Positions 8,460 through 15,367 of a DNA stretch of 15,367 nucleotides are shown piece after piece; the first letter of the stretch is position 1; the number at the start of each line of letters is the position of its first letter. The stretch lies in assembly GCA_029940345.1 (NCBI GenBank), contig JAOZRC010000046.1, positions 1 through 15,367 of the forward strand, given 5' to 3'. Below the pieces are notes generated by a model. That model made no database searches. It was not told the origin of the DNA and saw only the letters and a list, made by a program, of their open reading frames with translations. Both the position numbers and the translations under genes were made by a program. This DNA is from Desulfobacterales bacterium. GTDB lineage: Bacteria > Desulfobacterota > Desulfobacteria > Desulfobacterales > JAUCGF01.

Positions 8460-9200
8460 ATGCGAATTGCGATTGTTTCAGATATCCACGGTAATATGGA
8501 AGCGCTCAAAAAGGTGGTTGTCAATATTGGCGTTTCCAGGATTGATGCGGTCATTTCCATCGGTGACAATATCGGGTACGGCCCCGAATCCGAAGAGGTG
8601 GCCCAGTTGATTCGGCAAAGTGATATCCCCTCGGTGATGGGCAACCACGAACTCGGCCTGGTTGATCGCACCTATCTTGCAAATTTCAATCCGACCGCGC
8701 GTGACTCTTTGCTGAAAACGGGCTCGCAACTGTCCAATGACACCATCAACTATATTTGTACGCTCAAGTCTTTTCTGGTCACCCATGGGATGCGCTTTGT
8801 ACACGGGTTCCCACCGGACTCGGTTGTCATGTATCAGTTCCAGGCTGATGATGCGGATATTCGCAACGCCTTACAGCGATTTGATGAAAAAATCTGTTTC
8901 ACAGGGCATTCCCACTACCTGGAACTGATCGATTCAGACGGGGAGAAGATCACCCGGCGTCCATTGGCAGAAGAGATTGTCGCCCTGGACCGGCAACATC
9001 GCTATATCATCAATATCGGCAGTGTCGGGCAGCCTCGGGATGACGACAAAAGTGCAAAATACGCCATTATGGACACGGAAGCTTACACGATGGAAATAAA
9101 ATTTGTTCCGTATGATATTATGAAAACCGTCAAAAAAATACTCAAAGCCGGCTTTCCTGCCGCCAATGCGCGTCGGTTGATGAAATCGAACATCAAATAA
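8460..9200 (+). CDS. Calcineurin-like metallophosphoesterase (small YfcE/MJ0936-like class)
   Basis: A 246-residue cytoplasmic phosphoesterase with a complete two-metal site: D8-x-H10 in SDIHGNMEAL, GD36-N in IGDNIGYGP, GNH63E, H115 in FVHGFPP, and GH150-S-H152 in FTGHSHYLEL. The NIGSVGQPRD segment is typical of this family. Relatives hydrolyse model phosphodiesters or phosphomonoesters, and their natural substrates are mostly unknown. It starts 26 bases after glgA with only a weak GTGAG ribosome site, so it is most likely the last gene of the glg transcript. The context allows a role in sugar-phosphate or nucleotide metabolism, but that is inference from position only. The protein is slightly longer than YfcE, with a basic C-terminus. 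Confidence 0.9.
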   Translation: MRIAIVSDIHGNMEALKKVVVNIGVSRIDAVISIGDNIGYGPESEEVAQLIRQSDIPSVMGNHELGLVDRTYLANFNPTARDSLLKTGSQLSNDTINYICTLKSFLVTHGMRFVHGFPPDSVVMYQFQADDADIRNALQRFDEKICFTGHSHYLELIDSDGEKITRRPLAEEIVALDRQHRYIINIGSVGQPRDDDKSAKYAIMDTEAYTMEIKFVPYDIMKTVKKILKAGFPAANARRLMKSNIK

Positions 9201-9261
9201 CAAATAAAAGCCAAATGGCAAAATACAAAAAAAGCATCCCACATTCGTCGGTTTACACGTT

Positions 9262-9325
9262 GTCCCGTCAGGGACTTAATATCTATAGCAAAAAAGGCTT
9301 ACCCATAAGCAAGTCCCGTAGGGAC
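9262..9325. repeat. Cluster of three short hairpins (REP/BIME-like)
   Basis: Three palindromes follow one another. They are GTCCC-GTCA-GGGAC at 9262-9275, GCTTA-CCCA-TAAGC at 9297-9310, and GTCCC-GTA-GGGAC at 9313-9325. The two GTCCC elements are clearly copies of one unit. The block lies between the phosphoesterase stop and the SNF2 promoter, where it could act as a transcript-end stabiliser or a transcriptional insulator. No T-run follows any stem, so an intrinsic terminator is not indicated. I recall GTCCCGTAGGGAC-type repeats as dispersed elements in several bacterial genomes but cannot verify copy number here. Confidence 0.65.
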
Positions 9326-9360
9326 GATATGGAAAAAGTTTAAATCGCTTTCAGGCTATT

Positions 9361-9389
9361 TTGAAGGATGCCAAAAAAACAAATATAAG
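9361..9389 (+). promoter_or_regulatory. Sigma70-like promoter for the SNF2 operon
   Basis: TTGAAG (9361-9366) and TATAAG (9384-9389) are separated by exactly 17 bases, matching the -35 and -10 consensus at 4 and 5 of 6 positions. Transcription would begin near 9396, leaving a leader of about 30 bases before the ATG at 9427. It follows the hairpin cluster that closes the glycogen block. Confidence 0.5.
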
Positions 9390-9426
9390 CCAAAAACCCA
9401 AAAACACCAAACCCTGAAAATAATTA

Positions 9427-12237
9427 ATGACGAAAAAACAGAAACTGAATACGGCAATCGACATTTTTGAAAAATTGAAACGTCCCAAAACCTTTATCAA
9501 CAAACAAAAAAAGCCACACCGACTTTTTTTCCAGCTCGGATTCGATTCCGAAGGCGCTTATCTCCGGGTGGTGAATCATAAAGGGAAGGCCATAGAGCCT
9601 GACTATGAATATCACAGCGGCGCTGTCCGTGAACTTTTGAAATCGTTCGACGCCATCCGGAATCGCAACAGCTTCCGGATTGAATGGGACAATCCCCGTG
9701 GTGAGGTATACCTGGGGGAAAACGACCATCTCCTATGGCAACTGAAGCGGTGTGATAATTTTGTTGACCCGGATTTCAATCCTGTCCGGTTCTCATCCGA
9801 CCCCGGCAAACTGATATTTCTGATTGAAAACAAAGGCGCCGCCCTCACCGGTAAAATCATCCTTGCGGCCAATGGCGCGCATATCGAAAAAATTGCCCTG
9901 CTGAATGAAAACCATGCGTTTGCCGGTGGCGTTATTTATACGATTCCGCCGTTGAGTGTGAACTATAAGCTGATTGATTTTTTTCGCATCGCCCTGTTGC
10001 CGGCTGATATGACAGAGAAGTACCTTTCGTTGCTTTTTTCCTGTTTCAGTAACATTCATGTGCGCTATAACGGCTATAAAGTGGTGATCGGCGAACCCAA
10101 AATAACGCGGCCCACGCTGATCATTGAAAAAATTGACGTCGACAATGCGCTGCATCTGCGCCTTGCCACCTCTCTGCCCGGTTTTGATCCCGATTTTTTC
10201 GATGCTTACGATGTCACCCGTGTTGCCATGCTCAACGATTTGGAGAAAAAAATCACCGTTTCCGACATTGAATATGAAGAAATATATTCCGGATGGAAAG
10301 AGATCGAAAAATTACTCAATAAACATCGGCGTGTGCTTAAAAACGGAACCGGTTATTTCATTGATGACAATCTGTTTATCATTGACGAATCTTTGGCCAA
10401 GGCGTTTATTCATGCCGAACTTCCCCACCTGATCACCCGCTTTGCCGTTATGGGCGCTGAAAAATTAAAGACGTTTAAAATCCGTGCGGTCAAACCGAAA
10501 CTGGACCTGTCTTTGTCTCATGGAATTGATTTTCTGGAAGGCGATGCGCGTCTTGAGATCGAAGGCCAATATATTCCGCTTTTCGATGCGCTGAATCAAT
10601 ATAAGAAAAATTCTTATATCACGCTGAATGACGGCGTCAATGCCATTGTCAATCAGGATTATATGAACAAGCTGATGCGCCTTTTTAAAAATCAAGGCAA
10701 GAAAAAGGATGCGAAGGTCAAGGTATCGTTTTTCGACTTGCCGATTGTCGAAGAGATGATTGATGAGAAAATCGCGGCCAGCGCCTTTAAGCAATCAAGG
10801 GATATTTTTTTAGGGTTTAACAAACTGAGTAAATCCAAACCGCGTTTCCCTAAATTGAACACGCAGTTGCGCGACTACCAAAAACAGGGCTTCAAATGGG
10901 TGAAATATCTGAACCGGCATGAACTGGGCGGATGTCTGGCCGATGATATGGGCTTAGGTAAGACGGTTCAGGCGATTGCTATGCTGGCATCGGTTTATCC
11001 TAAGCAGGCCAAACCGTCGCTGATTGTTATGCCTCGCAGTCTCTTGTTTAACTGGGAAAACGAAATCCGTAAATTTCGACCGCAATTGACGTTCACCATC
11101 TATCACGGCCAGAATCGCGACTTTGCCGCGGCCAAAGCGAACAACCTGATTTTAACGACCTACGCAATGATTCGCAACGATATTGAGATATTGCAGGATG
11201 TGGCATTTTATTATATCATTTTAGATGAGTCTCAACACATCAAAAATTTAAACTCCAAGATATCCAAGGCCGTGATGCTGCTTGATTCCAAGCACCGGCT
11301 GGCGTTAAGCGGCACGCCTGTCGAAAATAACCTGGGCGAACTGTACGCCTTGTTCCGGTTTTTGAACCCTTCCATGTTCGGTTCCGTACAGGATTTCAAT
11401 CGCAACTATGCGACCCCGATTCAGAAAAACGATGACAAGGACGCGCTGCACGATCTCAAAAAGAAAATTTACCCGTTTATTCTCCGGCGCCTCAAAGGCG
11501 AAGTGCTCAAGGACCTTCCGGATAAAGTGGAGCAAACCCTGTATGTGGACATGAGCGATGAACAGAAATCGCTTTACGAACAGCGACGCCGCTTTTATTA
11601 TGAAACGGTCAAGGCGCAGATCGCTCAGAACGGTATTCGTAAATCCCAGTTTTTTATCCTCCAGGCCCTTAGCGAACTGCGCCAGATTGCGGCTGTCCCT
11701 GAGTCTAAAAGTGAAAACGGCATTATCTCACCCAAACGCGAAGTGCTGAAAGAGTATTTTGTCGATCTGGCAGCCAATAACCATAAAATACTCTTGTTTG
11801 CCAATTTTCTCAATGCGTTGGACTGTGTTGCCAACGACCTGGAAGAGGCCGGCATCGATTACTTGCAGATGACCGGTGCCACCCGCGACCGCAAGCGCTT
11901 GGTGGATCGTTTCCAGGAGGATGAGAATGTCAAGGTGTTCCTGATGACGCTGAAAACCGGCGGGCTGGGGCTGAATCTCACGGCCGCGGATTATATCTTT
12001 ATCTTTGACCCCTGGTGGAACCGGTCGGCTGAAAATCAAGCGATTGACCGCACCCATCGGATCGGACAGAAAAAGACCGTTTTTGCGTATCGGCTTATCA
12101 CCCGGGCAACCATCGAAGAGAAGATTCTGCGCCTCCAGGAGCAAAAAAGCCAACTGTTTGACAGTCTGATCTCCAGCGATGGCGCTTCGATCAAAGCCAT
12201 GAGTGTGAAAGACGTCGAATATGTTTTGGGAGATTAA
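9427..12237 (+). CDS. SNF2-family ATPase (DEAD/DEAH-like superfamily 2)
   Basis: A 936-residue SNF2/Rad54-type motor that should use ATP to move along double-stranded DNA and displace or remodel bound proteins; it is not expected to unwind strands. The ATPase occupies about residues 485-936. QLRDYQKQGFKWV is the Q-motif region, followed by Walker A GLGKT with K512, the DESQ box at D600-Q603 (an uncommon variant of DExQ/DExH), SGTPVENNLGELYALFRF (motif III), TGGLGLNLTAADYIFIFDPWWN (motif V), and DRTHRIGQ with R875 and R878 (motif VI). It ends in KDVEYVLGD. Residues 1-480 resemble nothing I can name: mixed alpha/beta, lysine-rich, without SWIM-type cysteines (CxC...CxH). This half probably gives target or partner specificity. 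The ATG at 9427 has no strong ribosome site in its AT-rich leader, but no other nearby methionine is in frame. The partner gene begins 3 bases after the stop. Family is certain; biological role unknown. Confidence 0.93.
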   Translation: MTKKQKLNTAIDIFEKLKRPKTFINKQKKPHRLFFQLGFDSEGAYLRVVNHKGKAIEPDYEYHSGAVRELLKSFDAIRNRNSFRIEWDNPRGEVYLGENDHLLWQLKRCDNFVDPDFNPVRFSSDPGKLIFLIENKGAALTGKIILAANGAHIEKIALLNENHAFAGGVIYTIPPLSVNYKLIDFFRIALLPADMTEKYLSLLFSCFSNIHVRYNGYKVVIGEPKITRPTLIIEKIDVDNALHLRLATSLPGFDPDFFDAYDVTRVAMLNDLEKKITVSDIEYEEIYSGWKEIEKLLNKHRRVLKNGTGYFIDDNLFIIDESLAKAFIHAELPHLITRFAVMGAEKLKTFKIRAVKPKLDLSLSHGIDFLEGDARLEIEGQYIPLFDALNQYKKNSYITLNDGVNAIVNQDYMNKLMRLFKNQGKKKDAKVKVSFFDLPIVEEMIDEKIAASAFKQSRDIFLGFNKLSKSKPRFPKLNTQLRDYQKQGFKWVKYLNRHELGGCLADDMGLGKTVQAIAMLASVYPKQAKPSLIVMPRSLLFNWENEIRKFRPQLTFTIYHGQNRDFAAAKANNLILTTYAMIRNDIEILQDVAFYYIILDESQHIKNLNSKISKAVMLLDSKHRLALSGTPVENNLGELYALFRFLNPSMFGSVQDFNRNYATPIQKNDDKDALHDLKKKIYPFILRRLKGEVLKDLPDKVEQTLYVDMSDEQKSLYEQRRRFYYETVKAQIAQNGIRKSQFFILQALSELRQIAAVPESKSENGIISPKREVLKEYFVDLAANNHKILLFANFLNALDCVANDLEEAGIDYLQMTGATRDRKRLVDRFQEDENVKVFLMTLKTGGLGLNLTAADYIFIFDPWWNRSAENQAIDRTHRIGQKKTVFAYRLITRATIEEKILRLQEQKSQLFDSLISSDGASIKAMSVKDVEYVLGD
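12228..12232 (+). promoter_or_regulatory. Ribosome binding site inside the SNF2 gene
   Basis: GGGAG lies eight bases before the ATG at 12241 and within the last codons of the SNF2 gene. This is direct evidence that the second gene is translated from the SNF2 message and fixes its start. Confidence 0.65.
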
Positions 12238-12240
12238 GCC

Positions 12241-14916
12241 ATGCCGACTGTTCGTGATCGCCTGATCCGTCTCTACCCGGAAGATTATCTGGATGACATA
12301 GAATCCACGTCAAAGTGGACGAGCGCTACGGATACATGCAGTCTTTGCGGGGACGATTCCTTCAAGCCGTTATGCCGCACGGCGTCAGCGAATGTGTGTG
12401 CGGGCTGCGCCAGGGCAATTTTAAAAGCGGTGGCGGATGACGCCGAAATTGCGGCATGGCACTACGGCCGTATTCAAAAGGCGCTCGCGTCTGCCGGGGC
12501 GTTGAGACAGCGGCTGACCGTTTTATGGCGCTATAAAGAGGCCGAATCGTTGTTTGTCAAACAGCCCTCTTCGGACGTTTCCGAATTACATCGGTTACTG
12601 GTGTCCAACCTGGGGTTTATCACCCAACATCCCATGGACAATGCCGTGCGCCAGGCCGCTTACGAAGCCTGTGTCAGCGCCGGTGAAACAGTTCTTCCTG
12701 CGCTGTTGTCCCGCAAAGATATCACCAAACCGTGGAAACTGTATGCCAACATCGTGTTAAGCGCCGGAACCATCGCACCGGATCATCCTGAAGTGCGCCA
12801 ATTGCTGGTAAAAGCGTCTCAGCATGCCAATCCCAATGTGCGCGGCCGGGTGGCGTCCGCTATTATGGGGCATGACACACCCTGGGTTCGGAATATGCTG
12901 AAGCGTCTCAAGGCCGATCCCAATCCGCGGGTGCGCGAATTTATCGTTTCAGAGAACTGCCAGATGCCCTTATTCAAGAAACCGGCCAAGCCGAAGACAT
13001 TCAGATCGAAAGAGTCTGAACGCAACCATGCGCTTTTATCCGAACCAGGTGCGGCCATCGTCCAGGTGATTGACAAGCACTACTCCAAGGCGGTTCTGAT
13101 AACGATTTATAATACCTATTTACATCATTTTTACACCGAAGATGATTTTGACCTCAAAGGCGGTTTTGCGATCAGCAAACTCAGCAAGGCCAAGTTGGTG
13201 CGGGCATTGGCGTATATCCTGGCAGAGCCGGATATGCTGGCCGCCCTGGTGTCCGGGATGCCCCCGGGGGTTAAAACGGTGCTTGACACCCTGGTCTGGG
13301 AAGGCGGCCAACACCTTGCCCAAAATCTTGATACCGACAATACTTTTGAACCGCCGCTTATCACCCATAAAAAAGAGAAACGATTCGGCCCGAATGTTAA
13401 GAAAGTCGGCTACCTCAGCCTGCCCTACCAGGTTTTCCCGTATCAAAGCGACTACCATTTCGCAGGTGGCAGCCTATACTATGATTATTACCTGTTCCTG
13501 CCGGAAGTGCTGCGCAAGGTCTTTAAAACGGTGCTTTCGCCCCCGTCCGCCTATCATCTCAAAGGCCGGCCGGCCATTGGTAAAACCGCTTACATATATG
13601 AAGACCGCCACCGCATTTTAAGCCGTATCGAATTGTTTTGCGCCTACATCGCCCAGGGCAATCTGAAGTATTCCAAAAGCGGTGAAAAAGTTCTCAAAAC
13701 CTCTGTCAGGCAGATGGCCAAGTACTGTGACATTGAAGAATTTTACGATCCCAAGGACAAAGACCTGGGGGTGTTAAGAACCTCCCTGATTATCGATTTT
13801 TTGACCAGCTACGGGGATGCCCAAAAACCCACTTCGGCGGCGTCGGCAAGTCCGGCCTTTTTGAAACGGATCTTCACCGCTTTTTTCCAGGACAGCCCTG
13901 AATACGGCGGCTATTATCTGAACCGCCTGCTGTCACATCTGAAAGGTGTTCATAATCTCAAATCCGGCTATTATGAACAGGAGCATCGCCAGAATGAGCG
14001 AACGGTGCGAGCCTCCCTGGCAATGCTGCTGAAAAAATTACCGGCCGAGAAAGGTGCCTGCCAGTGGACGTCCGTGTCCGATCTGATCAAATACTGCCTG
14101 TACCGGGATATCGATCTGCGCATTGTCGACCGCGACTTTGCCTCGCGCTACCTCTCTCTTGACCGTGAGATGAATTCGGGGATCGGGTATCGGCAGATAC
14201 ATATCGGTTCGTCGCTTTATACGGAGGCCGTCACGGCTCCGTTTCTCAAAGGCGTGTTGTTTTTATTGGCCGCTTTCGGACTCGCGGATATCGCCTACGA
14301 TACGCCTGCAAATGATCGCCTGCGGAAAAAAAACAAGGGCTATCTGTCGGTATTCGATGGCCTTCGCTATGTCCGTCTCACCGAACCAGGCGCGTATGTG
14401 GCGGGCCTGACAGACACCTATAATGATTTAAAAAAAACCGGCGTTTCGGAAAAACAAAGCGCTGAGATCATTTTGGATGACACGCGCCTGCTGATCCGTT
14501 TGGAGGGCCAAGACCGCCTGAAAGCGATGACTTTGGAACGGCTGTCGGAAAAAGTCAGCGCGAATAGCTACAAAGTCACCTTCCAGTCTTTCCTCAAAGA
14601 GTGCGCCTCCGCAAAGGATATTCATGCCAAAGTCAAACTCTTCAAAGAACAGATCGCATCTGACCCACCCCCCCTATGGCTGGATTTTCTAAATGACATC
14701 GTTAACAAAATCGACCCCTTAAGCCCCCGACCGGACATGCATCTGTTCCGCCTGAGCGATAATAAGGAATTGATCACCTTAATGGCCCGGGATGCGATTT
14801 TGAAAAAATATATTTTCAAGGCCGAAGATTATCACATCGCCATTCGTTCTGAAAACCTCCTCAAGGTCAAAAAACGCCTGGAAGAGTTTGGGTATTTTAT
14901 TACCCAGCTTCGGTGA
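12241..14916 (+). CDS. Zinc-site, HEAT-like and helicase-associated-domain-like partner of the SNF2 protein
   Basis: An 891-residue soluble protein I cannot name outright. Residues 33-56 hold a four-cysteine zinc site (C33-x2-C36, then C53-x2-C56, with C45 between). Residues about 115-240 are paired helices of HEAT type, clearest in PDHPEVRQLLVKASQ and DPNPRVREFIVSE. From about 300 the text changes. SKAKLVRALAYILAEPDMLA then PPGVKTVLDTLVWEGG resembles the repeating start of the helicase-associated winged-helix family (PF13625-like, found beside or within XPB-type helicases). Near the end, LLIRLEGQDRLKAMTLERLS then YKVTFQSFLKECASAKDI and FRLSDNKELITLMARDAILK then KKRLEEFGYF match the shape of that family's C-terminus. 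No ATPase or nuclease motif is visible. It starts 3 bases after the SNF2 stop. I infer a DNA- or protein-binding cofactor that recruits or regulates the SNF2 motor. Gene certain, domain reading moderate, function inferred. Confidence 0.8.
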   Translation: MPTVRDRLIRLYPEDYLDDIESTSKWTSATDTCSLCGDDSFKPLCRTASANVCAGCARAILKAVADDAEIAAWHYGRIQKALASAGALRQRLTVLWRYKEAESLFVKQPSSDVSELHRLLVSNLGFITQHPMDNAVRQAAYEACVSAGETVLPALLSRKDITKPWKLYANIVLSAGTIAPDHPEVRQLLVKASQHANPNVRGRVASAIMGHDTPWVRNMLKRLKADPNPRVREFIVSENCQMPLFKKPAKPKTFRSKESERNHALLSEPGAAIVQVIDKHYSKAVLITIYNTYLHHFYTEDDFDLKGGFAISKLSKAKLVRALAYILAEPDMLAALVSGMPPGVKTVLDTLVWEGGQHLAQNLDTDNTFEPPLITHKKEKRFGPNVKKVGYLSLPYQVFPYQSDYHFAGGSLYYDYYLFLPEVLRKVFKTVLSPPSAYHLKGRPAIGKTAYIYEDRHRILSRIELFCAYIAQGNLKYSKSGEKVLKTSVRQMAKYCDIEEFYDPKDKDLGVLRTSLIIDFLTSYGDAQKPTSAASASPAFLKRIFTAFFQDSPEYGGYYLNRLLSHLKGVHNLKSGYYEQEHRQNERTVRASLAMLLKKLPAEKGACQWTSVSDLIKYCLYRDIDLRIVDRDFASRYLSLDREMNSGIGYRQIHIGSSLYTEAVTAPFLKGVLFLLAAFGLADIAYDTPANDRLRKKNKGYLSVFDGLRYVRLTEPGAYVAGLTDTYNDLKKTGVSEKQSAEIILDDTRLLIRLEGQDRLKAMTLERLSEKVSANSYKVTFQSFLKECASAKDIHAKVKLFKEQIASDPPPLWLDFLNDIVNKIDPLSPRPDMHLFRLSDNKELITLMARDAILKKYIFKAEDYHIAIRSENLLKVKKRLEEFGYFITQLR

Positions 14917-14971
14917 GTTTTTACCTTATGACGTGGGTCAGTCAGCACTGGAGATTAAAGAGTCGAGGTAG

Positions 14972-14998
14972 GTCGGGTTAGCGCTAGCGTAACCCGAC
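14972..14998. repeat. REP-like palindrome
   Basis: GTCGGGTTA (14972-14980) and TAACCCGAC (14990-14998) are exact inverse complements around GCGCTAGCG, which is itself nearly palindromic. The preceding GAGGTAG and following AAATAAATA are typical flanks of the dispersed GTCGGGTTA/TAACCCGAC repeats I recall from many bacterial genomes, some linked to REP-associated (RAYT) transposases. It sits 55 bases after the stop of the SNF2 partner gene. It may fold in the transcript and protect the 3' end, but no T-run follows. The rest of 14917-15030 shows no gene. Confidence 0.75.
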
Positions 14999-15030
14999 AA
15001 ATAAATATATATGGTTAGAAATCAAAATTT

Positions 15031-15360
15031 CTACGGAAAGAAGATTTCACAACGATCTAAAACCATTCTCTTACTCAGCTTAGATACCGGTATACCCGGA
15101 TAACCTTTCCCCTTGCTACCTTCCCTGAACCATTGTTTAAAATAATTATTTAACGAGTCGTCAACTTTCAAAATTAAAAGAATCATAGGTTGAGGTTCCA
15201 GGCCTTCCAATGGATTAGAACCTCCATCAAATATTTTTTTTACCAAAGGAGACCTGTGTATATAAAATTTAGGCCAAAACAGATCTATTTTCCATGTTTC
15301 TATTTTCCGTCTTGCTTTTTCACGCAACAGCCCCAGGCTGCTATTTTGTATGGTTATCAT
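15031..15360 (-). CDS. AT-rich hypothetical ORF, possibly partial
   Basis: A 109-residue reading frame of unknown family. It begins MITIQNSSLGLLREKARRKI, contains the segments PLVKKIFDGGSNPLEGLEPQ and VDDSLNNYFKQWFREGSKGK, and ends CEIFFP. There is no membrane segment or recognisable motif. By hand count 15061-15360 is about 37% GC, well below the neighbouring SNF2 partner gene. That, together with the adjacent REP-like palindrome, hints at a different origin or a decaying gene. The ATG at 15360 lies seven bases from the window edge with no stop upstream in frame, so the true start may be outside. It converges with the SNF2 unit. It may be a real small gene, the 3' end of a larger one, or chance. 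Confidence 0.4.
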   Translation of the reverse strand: MITIQNSSLGLLREKARRKIETWKIDLFWPKFYIHRSPLVKKIFDGGSNPLEGLEPQPMILLILKVDDSLNNYFKQWFREGSKGKGYPGIPVSKLSKRMVLDRCEIFFP

Positions 15361-15367
15361 CGGCTTT

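Noticed and set aside
9262..9325. CRISPR array
   Set aside because: Only two GTCCC units, too short and each palindromic, with no regular spacers.
13142..13621. 159-residue frame inside the SNF2 partner gene
   Set aside because: Rich in R, P and W as expected for an out-of-frame reading of a coding region; no independent support.
14972..14998. Intrinsic terminator after the SNF2 unit
   Set aside because: The stem is strong but is followed by AAATAAATA on the plus strand and has no T-run on either strand.

Overview
This window reads as ordinary chromosome from a Gram-negative, probably anaerobic bacterium. I would place it tentatively in the former Deltaproteobacteria (Desulfobacterota). The grounds are the gene families and moderate GC, not a marker gene. 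No rRNA, tRNA, CRISPR array, transposase or phage gene is visible.

Layout. (1) 30-1847, minus strand: an amino-acid-sensing type pair. A two-ACT-domain GcvR-like gene is broken by a one-base frameshift near 1602, and an intact UPF0210/PFL-family gene lies 19 bases downstream of it. (2) 1848-2041: divergent intergenic region with a small perfect hairpin. (3) 2042-4184, plus strand: a four-helix membrane protein of unknown function overlapping by 8 bases a DHH/DHHA1 phosphoesterase with two CBS domains. The latter resembles the N-terminal regulatory half of the DHH-CBS-poly(A)polymerase fusion enzymes, without the polymerase. (4) 4185-4346: 162 bases in which I see no gene and no convincing terminator. 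(5) 4347-9200: a glycogen block, made of a DUF3417-type alpha-glucan phosphorylase (glgP), a divergent GT5 glycogen/starch synthase (glgA) 4 bases downstream, and a small calcineurin-like phosphoesterase 26 bases after that. (6) 9201-9426: intergenic DNA with three consecutive short hairpins (two GTCCC/GGGAC palindromes around a GCTTA/TAAGC hairpin) and a good sigma70-like promoter. (7) 9427-14916: a tightly coupled two-gene unit. The first gene is a 936-residue SNF2 ATPase with a large uncharacterised N-terminal half. The second is an 891-residue protein with an N-terminal four-cysteine zinc site, HEAT-like helices and a long region that resembles the 'helicase-associated' winged-helix family that usually accompanies XPB-type helicases. 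(8) 14917-15367: a REP-like palindrome and an AT-rich orphan ORF on the minus strand that may run off the window.

How the genes work together. GlgP and GlgA handle breakdown and synthesis of the same alpha-1,4-glucan store and are almost certainly co-transcribed. The SNF2 protein and its partner are 3 bases apart with the ribosome binding site inside the helicase gene, so they are probably made together and act together on DNA-protein complexes. This pair is the best candidate here for an undescribed system, though nothing in the sequence shows whether it serves repair, transcription recycling or defence. The membrane protein/DHH-CBS pair is a second, quieter candidate, possibly linking a nucleotide phosphoesterase to the membrane. 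All domain assignments were made by reading motifs; no database search was run.
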